A stretch of DNA of 64,000 nucleotides, taken from positions 51,329,450-51,393,449 of the forward strand of contig CM026401.1 in NCBI GenBank assembly GCA_014843695.1. The letters run 5' to 3'. Numbering within the stretch: position 1 is the first letter of the stretch; every line of letters begins with the position of its first letter. Made by a program: the position numbers and the translations under genes. This stretch comes from Archivesica marissinica (taxonomy: Eukaryota; Mollusca; Bivalvia; Venerida; Vesicomyidae). Of the stretch, positions 44,694 through 56,600 are shown piece after piece. Below the pieces are notes generated by a model. The model was not told the DNA's origin. It ran no database searches and saw only the letters and a program-made list of their open reading frames with translations.

Positions 44694-47600
44694 TTAAGTT
44701 GGATCAAACTCGCACAGAAACGTTGTGGCTTCCAGCATCAAAGCCTTTGCATAAACATTCAAAATATAAAACAGAGTCACAAAGTCTTGAGTGGAGAATA
44801 GCGTGTCGGCAATAGCAAATCCGAGGGTGGACGGTATAAACCCTCGACCATATTCCACCATCCACGTTCCTGCAGTCCACTCCACCGCCGCAACTTCTCC
44901 CCAGTAATGGTACACAGTTTCACCTGAAGAATACAATATAACCACTGTGGATGTCGTAGTAGCGCGTTCGCTTCAGGTGCGAAAGGCCTGGAATTCGAGC
45001 CACGATTGTGCCGTCAGGCAAGGTATTTAAATTCCACATTGCCTCGTCTCTCTCCCTGGTGGCGATGGATGCCATCAGGAATGAGGTCTCCAGAGTGATT
45101 AATATAAGTTGTAAGAACGTTTTTCACAATCGAGCTAAAATAAATTTGTATAAACTAAACTATAACCACTGGTACAAACTGAATAGAATAATACTTCTCC
45201 GCAGTGGTGGTACAGTTTCACCTGGAGCATACAATATAACAACTGGTACAAACTGAATAGAATAATACTTCTCAGTAGTGGTACACAGTTTCACCTGAAG
45301 AATATAACAACTGGTACAAACTGAATAGAATAATACTTCTCCACAGTTTCACCTGAAGAATATAACAACTGGTACAAACTGAATAGAATAATACTTCTCC
45401 ACAGTTTCACCTGAAGAATATAACAACTGGTACAAACTGAATAGAATAATACTTCTCAGTAGTGGTGGTACAGTTTCACCTGAAGAATATAACAACTGGT
45501 ACAAACTGAATAGAATAATACTTCTCAGTAGTGGTGGTACAGTTTCACCTGGAGCATACAATATAACAACTGGTACAAACTGAATAGAATAATACTTCTC
45601 CGCAGCAGTGGTACACAGTTTCACCTGGAGCATACAATATAACAACTGGTACAAACTGAATAGAATAATACTTCTCCACAGTGGTGGTACAGTTTCACCT
45701 GAAGCATATAACAACTGGTACAAACTGAATAGAATAATACTTCTCACTAATGCAACCCTGGTTCCATCGTCGGACTGGGAAGTATACGAGATGGTACGGT
45801 GGTCGTTAGATCGGATAGGTTGGTTTTCTGCAGGTATTTCGGTCTCCTCCCACGCAAATGACCACATATATGATACGTGCTTTCATGAGAGCCAATGAGA
45901 GTGATATTAAAAGGTGGTAAAGCTTGTCTCTTGCAATTGTTGTAAACTAAATAAAGTATATTATAATAATATTCAATTCCCAGCCTGTATACAGTCCTAA
46001 ACACAGTGGCCCAGTGGCTAGGACTTCTTCCGGATCGTGAGTTTGTATCCCAACGATGTCAAATAAATTATGGTGTGTATTTTAGCAGAGTTACAGTAAT
46101 TACATGGCATTGCTTGTTATAATACTAATATAGGTAATACAGCCGTTAGGCTTATTTTATTTTTCTTAAAGCCCCATATCATATTTATTTACATTGTGCT
46201 GCACATGCATATATTACGAGTGTTGGATTAGTGTCTTATACATTTTGTATCACCATTTTTCAATAATAATTTGTGCAGATTTTAGCCTGTAGGTTTAATC
46301 TGGTTTTAATGCCATTAATATTAATAATTATGTAAATTATCTTTTATTTATTCTATTGTAAATTATCTTTCCTCCTTTACATAATTAATGATAATATTTA
46401 ATAACTTTGTAAATGGCCTTTGCTAACCTAAAACTAGCACTTTTTCATTTGAAGAAAAAGGCAGGGACTTTAAAAAAGCTGGATTCATCATTTATTTACA
46501 ATAAAGTCAGCCTCCGTGGTCGAGTGGTTAGGTCGCTGACTTGTATAACCTGTAACCTATCATCACTGATGGTCACGGGTTCGAGCCCCGCTCAGGCCGT
46601 GTCTCATTTATATGAAAAAGTTGGCAGTTTCTTACAGAGGTTGGTGTACCCAAGTACCCAGGAAAGGTGTTGTTAATTAAACTGCCCGTCGGCGATATAG
46701 CCCAAAATGGTGCTGATGCAGGCGTAAAACCCGAAATATAACATGACCTTATTTACAATAAAAAGGTTTATTATTTTTGATACCGGGTTTGAACATTGTT
46801 GAATGCATGTCTCCTTCTGTCCACTGCCTGAACGACCCGGTCAATATGGTATCAGAAATGTTAGCCCAGTATCGACCTGTAAGGAACATGGATTAGAGGA
46901 GAAGAATTATATAGCGCATTGTCTTTGGTTTAACCCATTAACAAAAAGTATTACATACTTGCCCATCAGCTGAACTCAAACGTAAGTTGCAGTTTTTTTA
47001 TTGGTTAAATAAATTGTCTGAATGTTTGGTGTCGTATATCAACGTGTATGGTTAGTAGCAAGTGCATTTTCGAGGTCACATATTCTATTTTGTTGGTTAC
47101 GTTATTTTCAATGTCAACTAATTTCCGAAAACCTTATATTCAAGGTCAAATTATTTTCGAGGTTACTTGGTTTCAAGTCCAACTAATTTTCAAGGTCACT
47201 TTTTTTGAGGTCAACTTGTTTTCAAGGGCATCTTATTTTCGAGGTATTATAAATTTTCAACACCAAGTAACTGACATGGACTGGTCCATGATATTCTTAA
47301 ACCAATAAATGAATCAGAAAATCACATTTGGACAAGTTCATTTATCAAAATGGGTAATTATGTCTAAAAATAGTAATATTACTGGCAAAAAGTGCAGATC
47401 CTGATGAGACGGCTCGTCATGAGCCGGCTCATCTGGATCTACACTTTTTGTAAGCCTATTTAGAGGTCTGTGGTGTTGAAAGGGTTAAACATATTTTATT
47501 TATCAAGATAAACATGACATATAACATCTGTACATATAACATCCATACAATACAACTATCAAGACAAGTGGATTGAATTGAAAGCTACAGGACCTTATGG

Positions 47601-50384
47601 TAATTCTCTCCGCCTTGTCTTTTATTATAATCCCTTTTCTGTATTCTGTATTTTGATATAACTATGTGATATGTGTAATGTATGCACTGTTTAAACTATA
47701 TAATATTGAGAAATAAGATATGTGTAAACTAAGGAAACAAGTCATATATATATATATTACATAATTTATATTAATATATAATGTCACCACAGTTCAAAAC
47801 CAAGCTAAGTGTTATATAATCTGCTGTTTTATTATACGTTTCACCTCTATTAAGCAGCCACTTTCTGTGATTGCCTTGGCTGACTGCTTAAGACAGATTT
47901 GACTGTACTCTATGACGGTAATCAGGGTTCATTCTAGGTCAGAATTTTTGGGAGATGTGAGAAAGCGCATGATCGCTTCTTTAAATGGTGTTCTTTAATA
48001 TACTTCTGCAAAATAGGGTTAAAATGCACAGTACAACCATTAAATACAACATTTGAATAGAAGGAGTGCTTTATAATGGGCCAGTGTATCTTACTAGACA
48101 AAATTTTGTTTGAAAATACTATAAAAACCACAAAGGGAGAAGTGGGGCCCCCAGAGGGCGATGTCAGGGTCCCTAGGGCGACAATTTCGCCCACATCGCC
48201 CTCTAGAATGATCCCAGGGTAATACATGTACAAGTCTTGAAGGCTGTGGCAGACTGATGGATGTGGCAAAATTCAATATGCTTGCCCTCAAACATTGGGG
48301 AAGACAAAATAACATGGTCATATTTATAGGCAAAGTACCTGAATTTCCGGACGTGTGTATACCCGTACCAAAGAATAACACGTACTCCGTCAATGAAGCG
48401 TGAAGAATTCTCATGCTACCCATCCAGCCCCCTGCGTTCATGAAAATCCACTGCTGATGTTCTGTCGGCAGTATATGACCAGCATATTTCTCGTTAAATT
48501 CCTTGTTTATTTCCTCATAGGCAATTGCGATGTCAATGTCCTTTCCTGCAATAAGTTTACAACAGAATGATTTGGAAAGTCGTGATAGCAGTGGTAGCGC
48601 GTTCAACTATAGGTGCCAAAGGCCTGGAGTCGAGTCCCGCTGGAGCCATTACGAGTCCTTAGGCAAGGTATTTAAATTCTCTCTCCCTCGTGGTGGTGGA
48701 TTCCATCAGAAATGAGGTCTCCAGAGCGATTAATATAAGTTGTAAGAACTTGTTTCGCATTTGAGCTAAAATAAATTTGTATAAGCTAAGGCCATGAGGG
48801 ACAAGTATGATATGTGAGAGAGTAGTTGCGGATCAGTGTTTAATAAGCTGGGCTTGTAATCCAGGTGTTGCAGGTTTGATCCCCCACTATGCCATACTAA
48901 AATGAGCCATGGTCTCCCGTTAGTTATACGTTATATTTTGGGTTTTACGCCTGCATCAGCAGCATTTTGGGCTATATTGCCAGCGGGCAGTTTACCTAAC
49001 AACACCTTTCCTGGGCAGGCTCCAGTAGTTAACCAGTACTTGGGTGCACCAACCTCCGTAAGAAACTGCCAACTTTTTCATATAAATGAGACACAGCTGA
49101 GCGGGGCTCGAACCCGTGACCATCAGTGATGATAAGTTACAGTGGTATACAAGTCAGCGACCGTAACCACTCGACCACGGAGGCGGACTCTCCCGTTAGA
49201 ACTTTACAATGTGCGCATCAAATAATCGAAGGAGACTCTGGAATGGGCCTCTGTCTGTATCATTGCACTATATCCTCCAAAATCTAAAATGACTTGAGGG
49301 AGGCGTCGCTCATGGGCAACCTGTAAACAAATGTAAACACACACAAGTAGTTGACAGTCGCTTGCAGAGGTTGGAAAGTTTAGTACCGACTACTGGTTGT
49401 TAATCAGGAAATGTAAGTCTTCTTAGCTCATAGTTATTGTTGGGTAGTAATATGTATGCAGGGCCGTCGCTGGAGCTATTTTGATGATACGCACGGCCAA
49501 ATATGATTGTTGTCGAGTGAGCATAGCGAGCCAGTACGCTAGGGGGGTCCGGGGGCATGCCCCCCCAGAGATTTTTTGAAATGAGGAAGCAATTTCCTGC
49601 ATTTCAATGCATTTTGTAACATACAATTGCAGGACTAAAGTTCTTACGACAATCCGTATATATTTAGGCTAGATGTATAATATACATGATCTATCGCCTT
49701 ATCAATTAAACAAGCACGTAAAATAGCACAAACTAAATTTTGAGATGCACCATATTTGCAATAGGCTCAATTATTCCACCACGCCACACACCATGGCGCC
49801 TATGTATCCCTACTATCCCCCCCCCCACTGAGGTTTTAATGCATTTTTGGAGTTTTCATTTTTTTTCTGAGACCAATGATACGCACGTGCGTATGCCCAG
49901 TGACGGGCCTGGTATTATGTATGTATGTATGTTCCATTAATGTCAAACCCCTCTCGGGGACATAGACATTTTTCCTGGGCAGGCTTAGCCGCCCTAAGCG
50001 ATTAACCAGTACTAAGCAATGTGTGTGAGGTGCCTTGCTCAATGACTACATACGTGGCCTTTCCCAGAGTATCAAACCCGGGACCGTTCGATTCCAAATC
50101 CGACGCTCTACCACTGGACCACGGACGCCACTATATAGAAGAAGAAAATAGTAGTTTCACATTATAATGAATCCCGATTTATTGACAAATTGCAATTTCT
50201 ATTTTCACTTTTATTAGTTTTAAATTAACTCACCAACATAATTTAAGGCAATGGCTTCTACAGATTTGTCATTGAATATGTATGATTTGTTGACTAGCCA
50301 TGTTCTTATTACAAACAATATAATTATGACAAGCACGAACAGTTTGAACATAAAGTGCAACAGAGAAAATAACATCGCTTTCAT
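44694..50384 (-). CDS. SIGMAR1: SIGMAR1, sigma-1 receptor (ERG2 family), complete
   Basis: Exons on the minus strand: 50384-50234 (ATG), 48545-48339, 46876-46784 and 44923-44694 (stop TAA). All are GT-AG with phase 1 junctions, giving about 226 residues against 223 in human. Exon 1 encodes one hydrophobic helix ([22 protein letters not shown], residues about 11-29), the single membrane anchor of this ER protein. Exon 2 has [20 protein letters not shown] and [13 protein letters not shown]. Exon 3 has [18 protein letters not shown]. Exon 4 has [36 protein letters not shown] and [16 protein letters not shown], the cupin-fold ligand pocket and C-terminal helices. The family binds diverse small amphiphiles and acts as an ER/mitochondria-contact chaperone in vertebrates; ERG2 members are sterol isomerases, and which activity applies here is not shown. 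It is head to head with EXOSC10. The acceptor of exon 4 is crowded by a SINE. Confidence 0.95.
44948..45160 (+). mobile_element. SINE family C with 11-bp target duplication at a splice site
   Basis: Flanked by exact TATAACCACTG at 44937-44947 and 45161-45171. It is nearly complete, from the GTTCGCTTCAGGTGCGAAAG head to the ATTTGTATAAACTAAAC tail. It starts 24 bp upstream (in SIGMAR1 sense) of the exon 4 acceptor. Confidence 0.92.
45172..45740. repeat. Minisatellite made from the SIGMAR1 exon 4 acceptor
   Basis: Eight units of about 53-72 bp. In SIGMAR1 sense each contains TTATATTCTTCAG then GTGAAACTGTG (intron end and exon 4 start), then GAGAAGTATTATTCTATTCA and GTTTGTACCAGTTG. The genuine acceptor at 44,924 lies beyond the SINE. 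Open frames over it are artefacts. Confidence 0.9.
45735..45958 (+). mobile_element. SINE family B copy
   Basis: Contains ACTAATGCAACCCTGGTTCC, GGGAAGTATACGAGATGGTA and the tail TTGCAATTGTTGTAAACTAA. It starts directly at the end of the minisatellite. Confidence 0.75.
45960..46505. other. SIGMAR1 intron 3, no recognised feature
   Basis: AT-rich intron sequence without a recognised repeat. Confidence 0.5.
46507..46744 (+). mobile_element. SINE family A with target duplication
   Basis: Flanked by TTATTTACAATAAA on both sides (left about 46,491-46,504; right about 46,748-46,761). Full head, slightly deleted body, tail GCAGGCGTAAAACCCGAAAT. Confidence 0.88.
47248..47488. mobile_element. TTAA MITE, family 1, left end damaged
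   Basis: About 240 bp nearly identical to the copies at 10,108 and 18,028, ending GTGTTGAAAGGGTTAA. The left TTAACCC tip is missing. Confidence 0.8.
47933..48215. mobile_element. MITE with CAGGGTTCATTCTAG ends
   Basis: Inverted relative to the copy at 35,409. It lies next to a partial CAGTCAAACC-type MITE (47,820-47,908) in SIGMAR1 intron 2. Confidence 0.75.
48578..48790 (+). mobile_element. SINE family C copy
   Basis: Starts 33 bp from SIGMAR1 exon 2 (in the upstream intron) with GTGGTAGCGCGTTCAACTAT and ends with ATAAATTTGTATAAGCTAAG. Confidence 0.78.
48928..49193 (-). mobile_element. SINE family A copy
   Basis: Minus-strand, full-length, ending at the right with CTCGACCACGGAGGCGGAC (head). 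Confidence 0.85.
49196..49340 (-). mobile_element. SINE family E fragment
   Basis: GGAGACTCTGGAATGGGCCT, CTGTATCATTGCACTA and GGAGGCGTCGCTCATGGGCA match the 3' half of 51,179-51,460; the tRNA-like head is absent. Confidence 0.65.
49459..49911. mobile_element. 453-bp non-autonomous DNA transposon
   Basis: Inverted ends CAGGGCCGTCGCTGG and (reverse) CAGGCCCGTCACTGG. The interior has CGTACTGGC-type and GGGGGCATGCCCCCC blocks. The target duplication is unclear. No transposase frame. Confidence 0.7.
49925..50132 (-). mobile_element. SINE family F (tRNA-derived) in SIGMAR1 intron 1
   Basis: The right end reads, in sense, GTCCAGTGGTAGAGCGTCGG (A box) and AACGGTCCCGGGTTTGAT (B box). The left end carries ATGTCAAACCCCTCTCGGGG, a motif also present near 31,992 and 55,065. 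Confidence 0.7.
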
Positions 50385-50614
50385 TTTATGCCAGTGGTGG
50401 GTTGCTCACTTTTTTCTCAACCACCCAACTGAATAATGACATCAACCCCGCGTTTTGACCCTAACCCTAACCCTGGGCGGAGCAAGTGATGAAGGCGTTC
50501 TTTATGCGTGGTTGATACTATATTCTGATCGGCTGGTTGAGATAAAGATTTTACGTGGGTGGGTTGCTCTGTGTTGAGAGTAATTTTCACAATGTGTGGG
50601 TATTACAAAGCACC
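50385..50614. promoter_or_regulatory. Bidirectional promoter between SIGMAR1 and EXOSC10
   Basis: Only 230 bp separate the two divergent start codons. The interval has TGACATCA (CRE-like) near 50,437, telomere-like ACCCTAACCCTAACCCT at 50,458-50,474, the adjoining GC box GGGCGG, and ACGTGGG near 50,554. GTGGTGGGTTGCTCAC and GTGGGTGGGTTGCTCT lie near either end. No TATA box is evident. Function is inferred from geometry. Confidence 0.75.
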
Positions 50615-53600
50615 ATGTCGGACACAGAAGCATGTGGATCGACGACAAAATCGCAATTCCTTCCAGAACGCGAAAATGTCAATCAATTTGTACAGGTAAA
50701 TGTAGAGAATAATTAAGTCAATTCTTTTTTCATCAATTTCAAAATAAATTGTTGATATCATTTACCCATATTCTAATATTTTCTAGTGATGAGTATCCGG
50801 ATACATGAATGGTTTCGGATAAACAATAATATTTATTTCATTATAGGCTTTGAACATCGACTAAAACACTGTCCATCAGTGGAACAATCGTATCAACGCT
50901 GAATATATTGCGGTCATTTCAAAACATCGTTGTCGGAACTCTGCACATAGGCTCTCCACTCGTACCAGCTGTGTAGGCTACGCTATGCATCATCTGGTTT
51001 GGGTTAGGTCAAGGGTTAGTGTTACGGAGATTATGTCTGCTTGGTCCAGTGGATTATTGTGCATACGTTAATAAAGAGCGAGACGATGTTAAATCAGTTG
51101 CAATTACTGAATTAGATGATAAGTATCGCATTTGAATATACAGGAACCAATGCTGCACATGTTATAATTGCTATCTACAGACGGATCTGTAGTCCAGTGG
51201 TAACACGCTGGACTGGTAATCCAGGGATCGCAGGTTCGATCCCAGCCTGACCCAATAAAATTAACAGTCTTCAGATGGGACGTTAAACCGAGGTCTGTGT
51301 CGGTGCTTTACACTGTGCCGTAAAAGAACCAGAGGAGACTCTGGAAGGGTCTCTGTCTGTATCATTGCACTATCCTCCAAAAATCTAAAATGTCTAATCT
51401 CTTCAGGAGGCGTTGCTCATATGGGCAACCGGTAGCGACGATAAATAAACGTAAAACACACACACAAAATTGCTATCTTATTTCAAGCCTTGTTATTGGT
51501 TTATTTCATTGAAAAGGTCTTTTTATATTCGTTGTTAATTCTTTATGGAAAAGTGCACAGCACTGACCTACAATAACCAAAATACTGTAGTTGACATTTT
51601 TATCTGTGGAAATAAACTAAATAGACTATCGAAATTACTGTATATTCATGGCCATAAGTCGAGGCTCAAACATTTGGCTTGAAAATGCTGATTTTATGCT
51701 GGATCCTTCCTTAAGTCGAGGAAACTTTGGTGTATGTGTGGACATTCGTTCTGACAATTGTTTTGATCTCATTGACACTTAGTTTTTTCTCTCATTTTTG
51801 AATGAAACCGAGCTCAATTTGAGATATCTTGTTGACTTTAGTCCAATACAAATCATTAAAAAATGCACTGATGTACTTCTATAACAATAATTTATGAAGT
51901 TTGTTTGTCAAATTCTCTATGGTTTATCATATAAATAATTGTATGACTGTTTATTTAGTGAGCAGGATGGGCTGTACTGCAGCCAGTGTTGTAACAAGAT
52001 GATTTGATTGCTTTATTTCCAGCATACCTTGAAGGCTGTACTGCAGGCCAGTGTTTTAACAAGATGATTTGATTGCTTTATTTCCAGCATACCTTGAAGG
52101 CGGTACTACAAGCCACAAAGTGTTCTAACGAGATGCCGGCTGCCGGCGATGACTTTGATTACTATTCAAGTTTCCAGGGATTTCAAGATATGATGAACAT
52201 TGAAGGAAAACGAATTCTGCATGCGTAAGTAAAACATGTTATTGCTGCTTTCCAACTAACTTCTGCAATACTCAAAAACTATAAAATGAAGAGAAACCAC
52301 ACGTCGAACACCGGGGGTACAGTTGACCATATATTTGTTGACCGATTTCGATCTAATATGGACCGTCATTTGAATAATGAATATACATAACACAGGATCA
52401 TTCTAGAGGGCTATGTGGGCGAAATTGTCGCCCTAGGGACCCTGACTTCACCCTCTGGGGGCCCCACTTCTCCCTAAAAAAAATATTTTTTGGTTTTTAC
52501 GATTTTCAAACAAAATTGTGTCCATTATAAAGCACTCCTATTCAAATGTTGTATTTAATAGTTGTACTGTGCATTTTAACCCTATTTTGCAGAAGTTTAT
52601 TAAAGAACACCATTTAAGGAAGCGATCACGCGCTTTCTCACTTCTCCCAAAAATTCTGACCTAGAATGAACCCTGATAAAGAATTTACTGTATCTATACG
52701 GTTCTGAAACAGTGGAGCCAATCTGTGACCTACTGCTGTTTGATTGGGAAAAGTTCTGATTTGATGTGAAATATTCATTGGATATTCGAATGCCATTTTA
52801 CTATCTGGTCCTGTTCCTACTAAATCCTTTAAATATTTCATAATTAGTGATGGCAACGAATACCGGTAGTGAATTAACTATTTGAATATTCAGTTGGGGA
52901 AGTAATCAATAATTTGTTAATATCAAATCACTCAGAATTTTATTTTTAAAACAAACAGCCTTCAAATTAACCTCCTTTAAATGTAATATTTCAACGAATT
53001 GTTCTTGTCTAAACGTTTTTAAACCCATATTACCAATATTTGCCAAGCAGTGCAACAATTTTGCAAAGAAAGTAGTTTGTAACTTTGACGTTGAATCGAG
53101 TTTTCAGTGTACAACATGTAGAAAAATGTGTATATGTAGTAGTTTACACTGACGTCCTACTTTGGGAAATCGGTCAGATAATCACCTCATGTCGAACGAT
53201 ATCGTCTGTTTTGACAAAACCTCCATTTTCACGTGCACGCACGGGGTGAACATATCTGGTTTACATGTGTTAACTTTTTTCACTGCAAGTTATTGCACTT
53301 GACGACTACAGTCATAAAAATACCTAAACAGCTTTATATCGATACAATTTGGGCAAAATTTCGATGCCTCAAATTGCGAAACATTTAAGAGAGAGAGCAG
53401 TTGGGATGCTGGAGGCAGGAGCTTCAACGGAAGAGGTTGCTGCGCACGTTGGATCATCTGTGCAGGCAGTTAGAAGTCTGAGACGGCGGTTTGTGCAGAC
53501 CGGAGGCACGGAAGATCTTCCACGTAGCGGTAGACCACGTGTAACCACGCCGGCGCAAGACCGCTATATTTTGAACCAACATTTACGAAATCGTTTTTTA

Positions 53601-56600
53601 ACTGCGACAGCTACAGCGTCTGTCACCCCAGGTACTTATAACCCCAGGATTTCCGCTCAAACCGTACGAAATCGTTTGGCTGAGAACTGAGAACAATTTA
53701 CGTGCACGTCGTCCCTACGTCGGAACAGTATTAACGGATCGTCATCGCCGTGACAGGCTTCAATGGGCTGATAGACACATCAACTGGACAAGGCAAGACT
53801 GGCGGACGATTCTTTTTTCAGATGAATCCAGGTTTGCATTGTCCAATAGTGATGGTCGGATCAGGGTCTACCGACGTAGGAATGAACGTTACGCTGACTG
53901 TTGCGTTCTTCAGCGGGATCGTTTTGGCGGTGGGGGTTCCGTGATGGTCTGGGCCGGAATAAGTTATGGGTATCGTACCCAATTAGTGGTCATTGATGGC
54001 AATTTGAATGCTCAAAAGTATAGAGACCTTGCCCCACACGTTGTTCCTCTCTTACAAAATCACGGCGTTATTTCTGTGTTTCAGCAAGACAACGCCAGAC
54101 CTCACGTCGCCCGTGACAATATCCAGTTCTTGCGAAACAACAATATTGATTTCATAGACGACTGGCCCTCAAAAAGCCCGGATCTAAATCCCATCGAGCA
54201 CCTTTGGGATAATCTTGACACACGTGTACGGCAACGTCAAAATCCGCCTGGTAACGTCAATGAGCTCCGTGACGCTTTGCTAGAAGAGTGGAATAATATA
54301 CCCCAGGCTCAAATTAATAATCTCATCCACTCAATGCGTCGTCGCTGCCAAGCTGTTAGCAATGCTCGCGGTGGGCATAATCGTTACTAAAGCAAAAAAA
54401 AATTGAATCGACACCTACCTCCAATGAAATTGATAATTTTCAGACTGTAAATGAACTTTGATGAATTGATTTTAAATTATTGTGCAATAACAAATACGAA
54501 TAAAAACTGTTAATATACACATATGTGGAAACAGTCCCATTGAAGTCTCGCGAAAGTTTCTTTTTTGGTTCAGTATATGATGTTTATTTCATTTTTGCAA
54601 AAGAATTTCAAATATTCGTATACTTTAATAATATTCAGATATTCTGACGTATAAACGAATATTGGTTGCCATCACTATTGAAAATATATTTGTGTGGCCA
54701 GAAAATAGTTGTATTAAAGCAGCATTACATCGTATGAAATAAAAGATATTTGAAAAATTCAATTTTTGCATATAGGTAGCAATGCTGCTACACAATCTAA
54801 CATTATACTTTGTATGCGTATGTTCATTTTGGTAAACAGTGTTTTTTGGCGATAAAACAAACTCGAAACCGAAAGTAGGACTTTCCGAGTCGATCGGTCA
54901 CGCACTTGTTTACAACTGGAACACATCGTCCGCACTTGTTTACATTCGGAATGCATCGTCCCCATTTGTCTCACGTTGTCTTTTTTAATTAAATTACTTG
55001 ATATGTTGATTCATACCTCTGTTAGCTTAGTCTTTTAGGGAAAGCTCTACATCCCCGCGAGGGGTTCGACATTAGAGGAAGATTGATAGATAGTCTTTCA
55101 TGTTCAAAATATATACGTTGTTTTCTACATCCTCTGTTGTTTCACGCATGTGCGCTGTGCATGTTTACATTTTTCCTGCTTTGTTTATGTTTAGGATCCA
55201 GAATATTCTTAAACACCAGAATGTGAAGGTTAATCTGGGGTCTGCCAGCGGGGCTGCCGACATAGAGGACAAACTGGACATGCTGATGGACGCTAACGAC
55301 CAGATACTGGAGCGAGTGGTGAGCACGTTATAAAATGGTGGTATTAAATTCTTGTCGAACTAAGATTGATCTATTTTTCAAGTACATTTAAATATGTTTT
55401 AGATTGGTTTTATTTAGTTTAGTTTATTTTTATACAACTTTATTTTAGCTCAATTGCGAAACAAGTTCTTACAACTTATATTAATCCCTCTCGAGACCTC
55501 ATTCCTGATGGAATCCATCGCCATGAGGGAGAGTAGAGGCAATGTGTAATATAAATGCCTTCCTTGCCTAAGGGCATAATCGTAATTGGTCAAGCGGGGT
55601 GCAAGCTCTGGGCCTTTCGCACCTGAAGTGAACATGGTAGCACTGTGCTATCACGACTTTCACTTTAATGCAAGGATAAGCTTAAACTATTTATTCATTG
55701 GAAAAAAACTAGCATATTGTGTATTACTTGACCGTACAAAGGCATTTGACAGTTTGTCATTGTAGACTTGAAGCACACAATATTTCGCTAAGCTGTAAAA
55801 TAAATCGACATGTGACTATTCAGGGCTGCTGGTTGGATGAAGCATCTGGGATCAAGAAGGATGACAGCTCATTGGTCATTGCTACGGCGACACCCAAACA
55901 GCAGACGTCAGCTAGCTGGAACAAAAAGGTATGCACACATGAGAATTTGGTCTTTGTTTGTCAACATCTACTGTAATACAGCGAAGACATTCTAGTTTTG
56001 CGACGTCATTTACGCTTCCTAAAAACTAGCACCAACTATTTTTGTGATTTTTAGATATTTCGGACATGTTAGAATCGAAATAACTTATGTATTTGCATTA
56101 TTTATAGTCAAATAAAACATGGTTTGTCGTTCTGACCGTCGGAATAAAACATGGTTGACTGTCGGAATTAACCACTTAGGCATATGGCCGGCGTGGTTTT
56201 AAATTCATATGGATAAGAACTGCAAACCATGTTTTATTCACCAATAAATAACTAAAAGACAATATATTACTTCTTTAATAAATCACTAACTGCACTAAAC
56301 ATACACCTTTTTGTCACATATAATTAATATGTGTATGTACACATCTGTATGTATAGATCCGCCAACGTGATCGAGTGGTTATGGTCGCTGACTTGAATAC
56401 CACTGTAACCTACCATCACTGATGGTCACGGGTTCGAGCCCTGCTCAGATTGTGTCTCATTTATATGAAAAAGTTGGCAGTTTCTTATGGATGTTGGTGC
56501 ACCAAGTACTGGTTAACTGATTAACTGCTGGAGGATAGGTGTTGTTAGGTAAACTGCCCGCCGGCGATATAGCCCAAAGCGGTGCTGATGCAGACGTAAA

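Noticed and set aside
50458..50474. Internal telomere or chromosome end
   Set aside because: Fewer than three CCCTAA units, inside a promoter between two genes; far too short for a telomeric tract.
51179..51252. A functional tRNA-Thr gene
   Set aside because: A cloverleaf is recognisable but the acceptor stem is mismatched and the sequence continues into a SINE body repeated elsewhere.
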